Assembly: GCA_035564115.1 (NCBI GenBank)
Contig: DATMTN010000030.1
Location: forward strand, 1-39,057
Source: JACMPA01 sp035564115
GTDB taxonomy: Bacteria; Patescibacteriota; Saccharimonadia; Saccharimonadales; UBA4665
Length of the DNA: 39,057 nt
Reading direction: 5' to 3'
Positions 17,020-24,731 of the stretch are shown here, piece by piece (the stretch's first letter is position 1; each line of letters opens with the position of its first letter). The translations under genes and the position numbers were made by a program. The notes beneath the pieces were generated by a model. That model saw only the letters and a list, made by a program, of their open reading frames with translations, had not been told where the DNA came from and ran no database searches.

Positions 17020-20000
17020 TTAGTTCGTCTGGCGACGGAAGACGAAGAGGGCAGTGCCGACGATGGTGAGTGAGGCCATGACGTAGGCAATGATCGGCAG
17101 ACCGGTGTTGGTCAGAGCTCCTAAGACTTGCGGTGCCGTAGAATCGCCCAGGACCTGCGGTACGATCTTGTGCTGGTTCGTGAAGGTACAGGTGACATTG
17201 GCACCGCTGGCAATCGTAAAGGCTGTAGTAGCAGTACCAGTCCCGCTCAAGCCATTGGTGCAGGTATAGCTAGAGTTGTAATCGCTCAGGCTAGTGCCTG
17301 GAGCAGCGGTCTCGCTGACGATGTGAGTTCCAGTCAAGACCTTAACATCACCGGTTGTACCACCGTTACCGATTGCCTGGGCATCTACATCGGCATCAAT
17401 GAGCAGATTAAACTTACCAGTATCAGTAACCGGGAAGAGTAGCTTATTGACGGTAATAGTACCCGTATCGTGCGTGTTGGTGAACACACAGAGTACGTCT
17501 TCGCCAGGGGAGACAGTGACATCGAGTGAAGTCGTCGGCGTTGAATCTTCGTCTTCATCGCCGCAACTACTAGCTGTAACATGGTAGCCGGTCTGCTGGA
17601 CCTCAGACACAGTGTAGGTGCCGGCCGCAACATCCTGGGCATTGGCGCTGCCCGTACTGTAGCCGCCTTGGCTATCGATGTTCCACCTCCAGGTATTGAC
17701 GTCTTGCGTGACATTGCCGAAGCCGTCATCCACATTCTTCACAACCGTAATGGTGCCGCGGCCTTGGTTACCGAAGTTTTGGTCTGTAACCGCCTGGTTA
17801 GACAGGCTAATCGTAACGGGATAGCAGCCACCGTTAGTAGTAGGGTAGGTTTGCACATAACCAGCCACGGAATTGACATCTTCGCAGACGGTGTAGGTGC
17901 CTGGCGCCAGGTTGTCGAAGCGGTAGAGACCCGTTACTTGATTGGTCTTTGTTGACATAGCGACGGCTACCCCAGTGTCTGTTGTGCCGGTCAGATTGAT
18001 AGTCCAGCCACCAATAATTGGCTCACCGGTGTCCCAGCCATTCAGGCCATTCAGGTCATTAAACTTGTAGCCGCTAATGCTGCCATTCTGGAAATTACCG
18101 AAGTCATTACCAGTCGAGTTCTGGCCGGCAGCCAATTGCACGGTGATCGGATGGAAAATCTGCGTCCAGCCAGAGACAAGTGTTTCAAGTAAGTTATAGG
18201 TTCCTGCTACGAGATTCGTGAAAGAGAAGCTCCCGTCAGTCGGATCGGTCGTGGTGGTTGATTCGCCTGGACCACATACGCCGTCACCGTTGGCATCGAT
18301 GCAAATCGTCCAGCCACCGAGCGTCTTCCAGCCATTAGGCGTCTGAACGTGGCTACCATCAGCATTCACCTCATATTTCGTACCAGATATAGAACTGTAG
18401 CGAGTGTTCGTGAAAGTACAGACAATGTTCTGGCCCTTAGCCACCGTAAACGTAGTCGAGCTATTAGTGCTACCACTTGCAACTGTCGTATTACCATCCA
18501 TACAAGTGTAGGCGGCAATATAATTCAGCAGACTCGTGTTGGTGCCAGCCGTCTCACTAACCGTGTACGAGCCGGTATCAACCGTTTGTGCGCCGGTGCT
18601 GCCACCGTTGCCTTGGTCGGCCTTCGTGTAGCTTGTAGGGCCAGCGATAGACAGATTGAATAGTCCGGTGTCAGTAGACGGATTAATGACCTTGTTGACC
18701 GTCAGCGTACCGGTATCGCGCGTGTTAGTAATGGTACAGGTGACATTCTGAGCCAAGCCCAGCGTAATAGTGCCGGCGGACAGCGTGCCGCCATCACAAG
18801 ACCAAGCACCTGCAGTATAGTCACTTGGTCCACCAGTTTCGCTCAGCGTATAGGCATCGTTGGCGAAGGCTGTCTGGGCACCAAAGGAGTCGCCCGTGCC
18901 ACTTAGTGTCGGATTACCTTTCGACGAGGCTGCGGTCAGCGTCCAGTCACCTGGAAGGGCAGAGCCGCCACTAACTTGCTTGACAAGCTTGAGCGTTGGG
19001 GCGACATCGCTGTTCGTAATCGTACAGTCGATGTTCTGGTCGGCACTGAGAGTGAATGTCATGCCAAGCGAAGTCTGAGTGCTTGCATCCACACAAGTAG
19101 CGCCGGTCTGCGTGTAGCCTGTTACTGCGTTTGTGTCTTCGGTCACACTGTAGCTCTGATTGGCCGTGTAGGTGTTAGGCGTACCGCTCGTGACCTGTGT
19201 ACCACTGACAAAGAGGGGGAAGTCACTGACGTGTGCGTTACCACCATGCGTACTATTCACAACTTTAGTAACAGTAATCGTGCCCGTGGCTCGAGTGTTC
19301 GTGAAGGTACAGACAACATCGCTGTTAGCGGCAACCGTTACGCTGAGCGAGCGCAAGCTCATATCAGTCGGTGTACCGCTGGCAAGCGTCGTGCCTTGAC
19401 CATGCTGATCCTTGCAGACTACACTAGTCGAATAGTTACTGAGGGCAGTAGCGTTAGTGCTGCTGTTAGCCGCCTCGGCGATGGTGTGGGTCGAGTTACT
19501 CTTATCGGCTGTCACAATCTGCGTGCCAGTTGTGCCCCCGTCACCGACGTTACTAGCGTCAGTCGTGCCGTCAATACTCAGGTCAAAGCGACCACTGTCG
19601 GTCGAAGGTACCAGGCTCTTGATAACTGTCAGCTTGGCTTCGCCAGGAATGGCAATCACACAATCAGATGGGTCGGAGTTTGGTTGGCCCGATGGGTACG
19701 AACAGACGTCGATCAGCTTCGTACTACTGCCGCCAACTGTCGAGAGTTGTACGGTGCAGGAGGCCTTGGTGTCGTTGGGGTAGTCATCACCGGGGCCGTT
19801 GCTTGCTGCTGCGCTAAAGGGGTCGTCGCTACTCTGGGCGACCGTACAGCTGGTGGTACCGCTTGATACAACAGAATTCGGTGATGTACAGCGATCAACT
19901 GACTTGTCGCTACAAGAATACGTTGTCAGCGAGCCAAAACCAGCGGGGTTACCGGTTGTACCAACGCAGGTCGCGTAATCGACAAAGCCATTGCCGTTAG

Positions 20001-20298
20001 AATCAAACAGGTTACAGGCATCCATGGTGTTGGCACCCTGGGTACCCGCGTCATCCCAGTTCCAGGTCGTCGCTACACTCACTGGGCTATTAGTGTAATC
20101 AACACATAGCTGCGTTAGGTCTTTTTGGCCAGGCACATCGTTGGCGCCAGCCGTATCGACCGTACAGTTTTGGTCCGCATGCACAGTCGAGTTGGACACG
20201 AAAGGCAGGGCCGCTCCCGCAGTTTGGGCTGCCAGCAATGCCACCACCATGATCCCAGTCTTGGTTTTATTTGATAACGTACGTAGCCAGCTCTTCAT
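17020..20298 (-). CDS. Large secreted repeat protein (SdrD B-like and prealbumin-like domains) with LTNTG sorting signal
   Basis: From ATG 20298 (GGAGGT 5 nt upstream) the product is 1092 residues; a longer frame upstream to 20406 lies before the SD and overlaps the promoter. A signal peptide (basic SWLRTLSNKTKTG, hydrophobic core, VHA|DQ cleavage) is followed by repeated domains, each ending C[TV][FI]TNT/S and restarting TGTITVxK, like prealbumin/SpaA-type stalk modules. Two SdrD B-like domains (SISGTKYEVNADG, GSISGYKFNDLNG) lie in the middle. The C-terminus has LTNTG, a membrane helix (LPIIAYVMASLTIVGTALFVF) and RRQTN: a cell-wall sorting signal close to the LAxTG form. Likely a surface adhesin anchored by the sortase at 7146. 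Confidence 0.85.
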   Translation of the reverse strand: MKSWLRTLSNKTKTGIMVVALLAAQTAGAALPFVSNSTVHADQNCTVDTAGANDVPGQKDLTQLCVDYTNSPVSVATTWNWDDAGTQGANTMDACNLFDSNGNGFVDYATCVGTTGNPAGFGSLTTYSCSDKSVDRCTSPNSVVSSGTTSCTVAQSSDDPFSAAASNGPGDDYPNDTKASCTVQLSTVGGSSTKLIDVCSYPSGQPNSDPSDCVIAIPGEAKLTVIKSLVPSTDSGRFDLSIDGTTDASNVGDGGTTGTQIVTADKSNSTHTIAEAANSSTNATALSNYSTSVVCKDQHGQGTTLASGTPTDMSLRSLSVTVAANSDVVCTFTNTRATGTITVTKVVNSTHGGNAHVSDFPLFVSGTQVTSGTPNTYTANQSYSVTEDTNAVTGYTQTGATCVDASTQTSLGMTFTLSADQNIDCTITNSDVAPTLKLVKQVSGGSALPGDWTLTAASSKGNPTLSGTGDSFGAQTAFANDAYTLSETGGPSDYTAGAWSCDGGTLSAGTITLGLAQNVTCTITNTRDTGTLTVNKVINPSTDTGLFNLSIAGPTSYTKADQGNGGSTGAQTVDTGSYTVSETAGTNTSLLNYIAAYTCMDGNTTVASGSTNSSTTFTVAKGQNIVCTFTNTRYSSISGTKYEVNADGSHVQTPNGWKTLGGWTICIDANGDGVCGPGESTTTTDPTDGSFSFTNLVAGTYNLLETLVSGWTQIFHPITVQLAAGQNSTGNDFGNFQNGSISGYKFNDLNGLNGWDTGEPIIGGWTINLTGTTDTGVAVAMSTKTNQVTGLYRFDNLAPGTYTVCEDVNSVAGYVQTYPTTNGGCYPVTISLSNQAVTDQNFGNQGRGTITVVKNVDDGFGNVTQDVNTWRWNIDSQGGYSTGSANAQDVAAGTYTVSEVQQTGYHVTASSCGDEDEDSTPTTSLDVTVSPGEDVLCVFTNTHDTGTITVNKLLFPVTDTGKFNLLIDADVDAQAIGNGGTTGDVKVLTGTHIVSETAAPGTSLSDYNSSYTCTNGLSGTGTATTAFTIASGANVTCTFTNQHKIVPQVLGDSTAPQVLGALTNTGLPIIAYVMASLTIVGTALFVFRRQTN

Positions 20299-20377
20299 GG
20301 CATACCTCCAGTCATTAACTCTGTCGTTTTGCCCAGGTGGGCTTTGGTTTATCCGGACACGTCTTTCTCTTAAGCGG

Positions 20378-20406
20378 ATTATCCTACTTTTTAAATAATA
20401 TTGCAA
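20378..20406 (-). promoter_or_regulatory. Promoter of the SdrD-like gene
   Basis: On the minus strand TTGCAA (20401-20406), 17 bp, GATAAT (20378-20383). Transcription from about 20371 leaves a 72-nt leader with GGAGGT before the ATG. Confidence 0.65.
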
Positions 20407-20586
20407 GCGCTTCTACTCCTGTTGATTGTGTACCAAATATCACATTTGCATAAGCACTACCGCGGGCGTATATTTGAAGGTAGCCATGTGAGGGCTCGTT
20501 TCGTGACCGCAAGATCATGTGAAAGTTCCTCCTCGCAGACTATTTTTACACTCAGGCACGCATACTTCGGTCCCTGCTGGCGCCTT

Positions 20587-20723
20587 CCTACAAATCAGGT
20601 TTTTCGCCTCAAATCTAGCCCGTGAACGGCGCGCTTAGACTAGACGATAATCCTCTACAAACTCCCGTTCCCAATCTGTAATCGCACAGTTTTGGTCTCT
20701 TTTTATAATCCCAAATTTGTAGG
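20587..20723. repeat. 9-bp inverted repeat flanking the mutasome promoter
   Basis: CCTACAAAT (20587-20595) and ATTTGTAGG (20715-20723) are exact inverted copies; CTACAAA recurs at 20655-20661. The right arm includes the start of the Shine-Dalgarno. Could be regulator sites. Confidence 0.4.
20676..20709 (+). promoter_or_regulatory. Promoter with dyad operator candidate for the mutasome operon
   Basis: TATAAT lies at 20704-20709. Just upstream, CTGTAATCGCACAG (20676-20689) is a dyad of CTGT/ACAG half-sites in the -35 region, as expected of a repressor operator. The half-sites equal those of the E. coli LexA box but the spacing is 6 rather than 8, so LexA binding is not claimed. Confidence 0.45.
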
Positions 20724-20733
20724 AGAACTCTTT

Positions 20734-20994
20734 ATGACACAGGTTATCAACACAGAAGTTGCCGTTAACTCTTTTTACTTCGCCGACCCATCTGGTCGCA
20801 AGCCATTCCCACGCAGCATTGAATGGAATGGCCAATTCATTAACTTTGCCAGCGAGGGTCTGCGCTACCTCGTAGAGCAGGGCGGCCAGCTGGTGCAGCT
20901 CTTCGACATGACTGACGGAGCAAACACCTACCGTCTGCGCGAGCAGGGCAGCCAATGGACCCTGGTAGGTGTAACCGGACAGGGGGCATTCTAA
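20734..20994 (+). CDS. Unknown 86-residue protein heading the mutasome operon
   Basis: ATG 20734 has AGGAGA 7 nt upstream; an earlier in-frame ATG (20692) precedes the -10 and is rejected. The product has alternating strand-like segments (RSIEWNGQFINFASEGLRYL, GGQLVQLFDM, TYRLREQGSQWTLVGV), suggesting a small beta-rich fold; no signal peptide or membrane segment. No family is recognised. Its stop overlaps the next start (TAATG), and the umuD/umuC genes follow, so a role in or beside translesion synthesis is inferred from context only. Confidence 0.75.
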   Translation: MTQVINTEVAVNSFYFADPSGRKPFPRSIEWNGQFINFASEGLRYLVEQGGQLVQLFDMTDGANTYRLREQGSQWTLVGVTGQGAF

Positions 20995-21161
20995 TGAAGC
21001 GCCGCAACCTTACCCCAGAAGAACAACTGTGGCAGCAGGTCTGGCGCGTCTGGCCGGACGCCATGGAATATGAACACATCGAAACACCATTCGAAGGCCC
21101 GAGCCGGCGAGCAATCCGCTCACTAATGCGCCGCAGCCGTCAGGACAGGAGCCTGGCATGA
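20994..21161 (+). CDS. Unknown 55-residue basic protein in the mutasome operon
   Basis: The ATG overlaps the previous stop by one base, and the TGA overlaps the start of the umuD-like gene by 4 nt. The product is small, Trp- and Arg-rich (EEQLWQQVWRVWPDAMEY, then RRAIRSLMRRSRQDR). No family is recognised; it does not look like YolD or ImuA. The chain of overlaps implies coordinated translation with the umuD-like gene. Confidence 0.7.
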   Translation: MKRRNLTPEEQLWQQVWRVWPDAMEYEHIETPFEGPSRRAIRSLMRRSRQDRSLA

Positions 21162-21517
21162 GCGACATCAGCTTAGTACGCGACGACTATCATCCTGACC
21201 CAGCGGAGGATGGCATCGCCGTTCATGCTGGTTTTCCGAACCCGGGTGCCGACCGCCGAACGGCACCGCTCAGCCTAGACCGACTACTCATCCGCCACCC
21301 CAGTAGCACCTACTTCTTCCGGGTCGAAGGGCATAGTTGGGCCGACCACGGCATACTCGATGGCGACATTGCCCTCATCGACCGAGCTGTGTCGCCGGGA
21401 CCGCAAGATTTAGTCATCTACTGGGCAGATGATTTTGTCATTAATCGCCGCGATAACCTCCCCCGGAGCACCGACATTTGGGGCACTATAACCACCACGA
21501 TTCACGCGTTACGATAA
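21158..21517 (+). CDS. UmuD-like S24 protein with no lysine
   Basis: The 119 residues align nearly without gaps to E. coli UmuD up to about residue 98: HAGFPNPGAD matches the QCGFPSPAAD cleavage region (Ala24-Gly25), LLIRHPSSTYFF matches LLIQHPSATYFV, GHSWADHGILDGD matches GDSMIDGGISDGD with Ser60 kept. The Ser/Lys dyad lysine (UmuD Lys97) is replaced: position 97 is Arg and the whole protein has no Lys. UmuD normally cleaves itself and then joins UmuC to form DNA polymerase V. Here self-cleavage may be lost or altered. It is about 20 residues shorter at the C-terminal end than UmuD. Confidence 0.85.
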   Translation: MSDISLVRDDYHPDPAEDGIAVHAGFPNPGADRRTAPLSLDRLLIRHPSSTYFFRVEGHSWADHGILDGDIALIDRAVSPGPQDLVIYWADDFVINRRDNLPRSTDIWGTITTTIHALR

Positions 21518-21644
21518 TCACAACAGTAGTGTTTTACCTCTGTAAATTAAATCATAAACATATTAAAATAATCTATTTTAAATACTGTCTATATATGAGT
21601 ACTATATTTATTCAATTCATTAGCTTTGCGCCCGTGGGGAGGCC
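21518..21644. other. AT-rich gap between umuD-like gene and umuC
   Basis: A 127-bp AT-rich stretch contains a perfect palindrome with 8-bp arms (TTAAAATA 21563-21570, TATTTTAA 21574-21581) and CTGTCTATATATGAGT from 21585. It may hold a separate umuC promoter or a regulator site. Composition differs strongly from the flanking genes. Confidence 0.5.
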
Positions 21645-22934
21645 ATGAAAACCATGCGTCCCATCTTCGCACTCATCGACTGCAACAACTTCTTCGTGAG
21701 CTGTGAACGACTGTTCCGACCCGACCTAGAGGGCAAACCGGTCGTGGTGCTCAGCAGCAATGATGGCTGTGCTGTCTCACGCAGCAACGAGGCCAAGGCC
21801 CTTGGCATTCCCATGGCCGCACCAGCCTTCAAATACCGCGATATTTTCACTAAACACCAGGTCGTGAGCTTCTCGGCCAATTTCGAGCTTTACGGTGATG
21901 TCAGCGCCCGTATTACCAACCTCCTCATGAGTATCACGCCCCACACCGAGGTATACTCGGTCGACGAAGCTTTCCTGGATCTCTCAGAGCTCGAGATAGC
22001 CGATTACACTGCCTGGGGCCTCGAGGTACGGCGGCAAGTTCTGCAGCTTATCGGCGTGCCCGTATCCATCGGCATTGCACCCAGTAAGACACTAGCCAAA
22101 TTAGCCAGTGACCGGGCCAAGAAAGACCCCGAAGTTGGTGGCGTGCTCAGCCTAGGCCTGGGCGAGAATCCCGATGACGACTTCCGCCTGCAACAGACAC
22201 CGGTGAGTGACATTTGGGGTGTCGGCTGGCGCCTGACTCCGCGCCTCAAAGCCGAGGGCGTGCACACTGCTCGTGACCTTAAATACTTCTCCACCAAGCG
22301 GGCAGGACAGCTTATGGGTGTGCATGGTCGCCAGATGATTGCTGAGCTCAACAACATCAGCTGTATTCCACTCCACAAACAGCACAAGCCTCAGCAACAG
22401 ATCATGCGGGGCCGCCAATTTGGCGAAGATACCAATAATTCGGCGGCCGTCGAAGCAGCCGTCGCCAGTCTGACATCCAAGGCGGCTGCTCATTTGCGCC
22501 GCGAACAACTGTTAGCACAACAGGCAGCGGTTATTATCCGGACTAACCGCCACAAACCGGGCTACCAACAGCGTAGTCAGCTAGTACGCTTCGATGTGCC
22601 GACGGCTGACACGGGCCACATCGCCGCTGCGTTAACAGAGGCCCTTCAGAGTATATTTAGTGGCTCGCAGTTCTACCATAAAGCAGATGTCATGCTCTTT
22701 GACCTTGTACCGGCTGCCAGCCTCCAAACCGACTTGTTTGACCGGACTAAACCAGCGGTGCACGACAAACAACAGTCGCGCATGGCCGCCGTCGATGCCC
22801 TCAACGCCCGGTATGGAGCCAATCATGTCCGCTATGCCGCCCAGGACCTCAGCCAAGCCTGGCGACCTCGACATCGCCTCGGTAGCCCCGCCTACACAAC
22901 AAGTTGGGACGAACTGCCCGTCATAAGAGCATAG
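21645..22934 (+). CDS. umuC: Y-family DNA polymerase (UmuC, pol V catalytic subunit)
   Basis: This is the error-prone polymerase that copies past DNA lesions. The 429 residues have IDCNNFFVSCERLF (metal Asp12), SRSNEAKALG, and SVDEAFLDLS with Asp107 and Glu108, so the active site is complete. Thumb HhH-like WGVGWRLTPRL and the little-finger domain follow. QTDLF at 361-365 looks like a beta-clamp binding motif. Length matches UmuC (about 422). GGGGAGG lies 2 nt before the ATG at 21645; ATG 21654 has better spacing and is an alternative. It ends the mutasome operon. Confidence 0.93.
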   Translation: MKTMRPIFALIDCNNFFVSCERLFRPDLEGKPVVVLSSNDGCAVSRSNEAKALGIPMAAPAFKYRDIFTKHQVVSFSANFELYGDVSARITNLLMSITPHTEVYSVDEAFLDLSELEIADYTAWGLEVRRQVLQLIGVPVSIGIAPSKTLAKLASDRAKKDPEVGGVLSLGLGENPDDDFRLQQTPVSDIWGVGWRLTPRLKAEGVHTARDLKYFSTKRAGQLMGVHGRQMIAELNNISCIPLHKQHKPQQQIMRGRQFGEDTNNSAAVEAAVASLTSKAAAHLRREQLLAQQAAVIIRTNRHKPGYQQRSQLVRFDVPTADTGHIAAALTEALQSIFSGSQFYHKADVMLFDLVPAASLQTDLFDRTKPAVHDKQQSRMAAVDALNARYGANHVRYAAQDLSQAWRPRHRLGSPAYTTSWDELPVIRA

Positions 22935-22940
22935 GCACGT

Positions 22941-22946
22941 TATACT
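22941..22946 (+). promoter_or_regulatory. -10 box for the methyltransferase gene
   Basis: TATACT ends 9 nt before the ATG at 22956 with no Shine-Dalgarno between; leaderless initiation is likely. Confidence 0.5.
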
Positions 22947-22955
22947 ACCCATAGG

Positions 22956-23561
22956 ATGCCGCACACTCTACTCACTAACTATCCATTAATCTCCAATCAA
23001 GTGAACCAGCACCAAGTACAGGTCATCCTGGAGGAGCTTCAGAAAACCCTAGAGCAGGGAACCGCTGGGGCTATTGTCGAGTTTGGCTGCTACATCGGTA
23101 CGACCAGCCTGTTCATTCGACGGCTCCTAGATGCTCGCCAAGACACCAGAGAATTCCATGTCTACGACTCATTCGAGGGCCTACCAGCCAAATCTAATCA
23201 GGATGGCAGTGTGGCTGGTGATCAGTTTCAGGCCGGCGAGCTGCGGGTCAGCAAAAAAGATTTCTTGCGTGAGTTCCAAAAGGCCAACCTACGTCCACCC
23301 AAAGTCCACAAAGGTTGGTTTAGCGAGCTGACCAGCACGGATGTACCTGAACAGATAGCCTTTGCGTTTCTAGATGGCGATTTCTACGAGTCGATTCGTG
23401 ACTCGCTGCGGTTAGTGCTGCCATGCATGCAGGCTGGGAGCGTCATCATCATCGACGACTACGCCCGCGAAGCACTGCCAGGTGCCGCCAAGGCAGTGCA
23501 TGAGTTACTGCCAGTAGCCGCTGTACGAACCGCGCATAACCTGGGTATCATACAGCTATGA
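22956..23561 (+). CDS. TylF/MycF-family SAM-dependent methyltransferase
   Basis: The 201 residues contain the SAM-binding VEFGCYIGTTSLFIRRLL, the HVYDSFEGLPAKS segment diagnostic of the TylF/MycF/NovP O-methyltransferase family, AFLDGDFYESI (metal Asp pair) and VIIIDDY. Members methylate sugars in antibiotics or cell-surface glycans. With no antibiotic cluster nearby, a glycan or other small substrate is more likely, but this is inference. Its TGA overlaps the rlmH start by 4 nt. Confidence 0.85.
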   Translation: MPHTLLTNYPLISNQVNQHQVQVILEELQKTLEQGTAGAIVEFGCYIGTTSLFIRRLLDARQDTREFHVYDSFEGLPAKSNQDGSVAGDQFQAGELRVSKKDFLREFQKANLRPPKVHKGWFSELTSTDVPEQIAFAFLDGDFYESIRDSLRLVLPCMQAGSVIIIDDYAREALPGAAKAVHELLPVAAVRTAHNLGIIQL

Positions 23562-23989
23562 GATTGCACGTAATAACCATCGGCAAACCCAAACTCGACT
23601 ACGCCAAACGAGGCTGGGATGAATATCTAGCACGTTTGCAGCGCCAGCACGATGTGCGGGTCACGCAGTTAGCCGATAAGTTTGCGTACGACGCTAGCAA
23701 GATACTCGAGACTGCCGGTGCCAGTTATAAAGTCGCTATGGTTATTGCAGCCGACGAGTTATCGAGCGCACAACTAGCTGATTTTTTGCGTAAGCGCGAG
23801 CTAGAAAGCCGCGAGGTAAGTATCATGATCGGTGGGCCAGAGGGATTACCTCAGGCAGTTATCGATCAGGCTGACTACCGCTGGAGCCTAAGCCCACTGA
23901 CATTCCCCCATGACCTGGCCATGGTTGTGACACTCGAAGCCTTATACCGCGCCAGCACCATCAACGCCGGCGTTCCGTATCACAAGTAA
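23558..23989 (+). CDS. rlmH: 23S rRNA (pseudouridine1915-N3)-methyltransferase
   Basis: RlmH is a SPOUT methyltransferase that modifies helix 69 of 23S rRNA. The 143-residue protein is somewhat shorter than E. coli RlmH (155) and has the knot signature IMIGGPEGLP near residue 90, WSLSPLTFPHDLAMVVTLEALYRA and the terminal PYHK that contacts substrate. The start overlaps the preceding methyltransferase stop, so the two are cotranscribed. It converges directly on the next gene with no gap. Confidence 0.95.
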   Translation: MRLHVITIGKPKLDYAKRGWDEYLARLQRQHDVRVTQLADKFAYDASKILETAGASYKVAMVIAADELSSAQLADFLRKRELESREVSIMIGGPEGLPQAVIDQADYRWSLSPLTFPHDLAMVVTLEALYRASTINAGVPYHK

Positions 23990-24652
23990 CTAGTTGAGAA
24001 TACCGACGGCCCGAGCCGCGACCAGTGCCACGACAACCAATGAGATCATGGACTGAAGCAACATGAGCATCTTGGCACGGCGACTGAGCGGCTTGGTATC
24101 GGCTGGCCCAAACGTCATAGCATTGGTGCTTGAGACATATAGATAATCCGTAAACGTGGGCTTCCAGTCAGGGTGCTTGTAGTCTTCGTTGTGGTGCTGT
24201 GGGAACAGGAAATCCTGCTCGTACTTGGCAATGTGCTGACGCTCGCCTGGACCGCCACCGTCCATTTCCCAGTACCACAGAGCGAAGACAATAATGTTCG
24301 TCAGGAAGATATTGATTGCGGCATATATCAGGGCTCGACCATTCGTCAGGTGCCCACCCGATAGCAGCTTATTAGTAATAACTGCCAGCGAATAGGCGTT
24401 CCCAAAACCGGTCAGCATAATCAGCAGCAGCACATTGATGCGGCGCGTAACGGATTTAAAGATCTTCTCGCGCGGCGTCGTGAATGACAGCAGCCCTAGC
24501 AGCACCAATTCGGCGAGCGGGATAATATAGCGCGTACCGACCGAGAAAGTGTCGGGCAGGGCCAGCTGCAAGCTTATCGCCACGAGCATCGCTATCTGCA
24601 CTGGCGCGACGGGGTCGTGCTTGGTGTGCTGGTTGCGGAACATCTTAGCCAT
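23990..24652 (-). CDS. Multi-pass membrane protein, DUF1345-like
   Basis: From ATG 24652 the product is 220 residues with about five hydrophobic helices (near 20-36, 42-58, 75-96, 110-130 and 195-215). The DYLYVSSTNAMTFGPADTKPLSRRAKMLMLLQS segment resembles the C-terminal part of DUF1345 membrane proteins, but the match is by eye. A TATAAT lies 7 nt before this ATG, so the longer frame starting at 24679 is rejected. Function unknown. Confidence 0.7.
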   Translation of the reverse strand: MAKMFRNQHTKHDPVAPVQIAMLVAISLQLALPDTFSVGTRYIIPLAELVLLGLLSFTTPREKIFKSVTRRINVLLLIMLTGFGNAYSLAVITNKLLSGGHLTNGRALIYAAINIFLTNIIVFALWYWEMDGGGPGERQHIAKYEQDFLFPQHHNEDYKHPDWKPTFTDYLYVSSTNAMTFGPADTKPLSRRAKMLMLLQSMISLVVVALVAARAVGILN

Positions 24653-24659
24653 GAGCGAT

Positions 24660-24665
24660 ATTATA
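24660..24665 (-). promoter_or_regulatory. -10 box for the DUF1345-like gene
   Basis: Minus-strand TATAAT, 7 nt, then ATG at 24652. No Shine-Dalgarno is present. Leaderless initiation is predicted and this fixes the start. Confidence 0.6.
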
Positions 24666-24707
24666 TACGACGTACACAAAACAAAAACTAGAAAAGGAGG
24701 ATTTACA

Positions 24708-24731
24708 TTGTATAGTATTATTAATGGCTGA
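24708..24731 (+). CDS. Possible 7-codon leader peptide
   Basis: AAGGAGG (24694-24700) is well spaced for the TTG at 24708, which opens a 7-codon frame ending at TGA 24729-24731, overlapping the ATG (24724) of the next gene. It may couple translation. The alternative is that TATAGT (24711-24716), 7 nt before the ATG, drives a leaderless mRNA and this frame is chance. Confidence 0.3.
   Translation: MYSIING

Larger units (their letters stand above)
20299..20733. other. Divergent intergenic region with two promoters
   Basis: It holds the leftward promoter and about 72-nt leader of the SdrD-like gene and the rightward promoter of the mutasome operon. The leader contains a small GCCC-acct-GGGC hairpin before the Shine-Dalgarno. 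Bases about 20410-20580 hold no recognisable gene or RNA. Confidence 0.6.

Noticed and set aside
20299..20406. Longer N-terminus for the SdrD-like protein
   Set aside because: The extension overlaps the promoter and precedes the signal peptide; GGAGGT fits ATG 20298.
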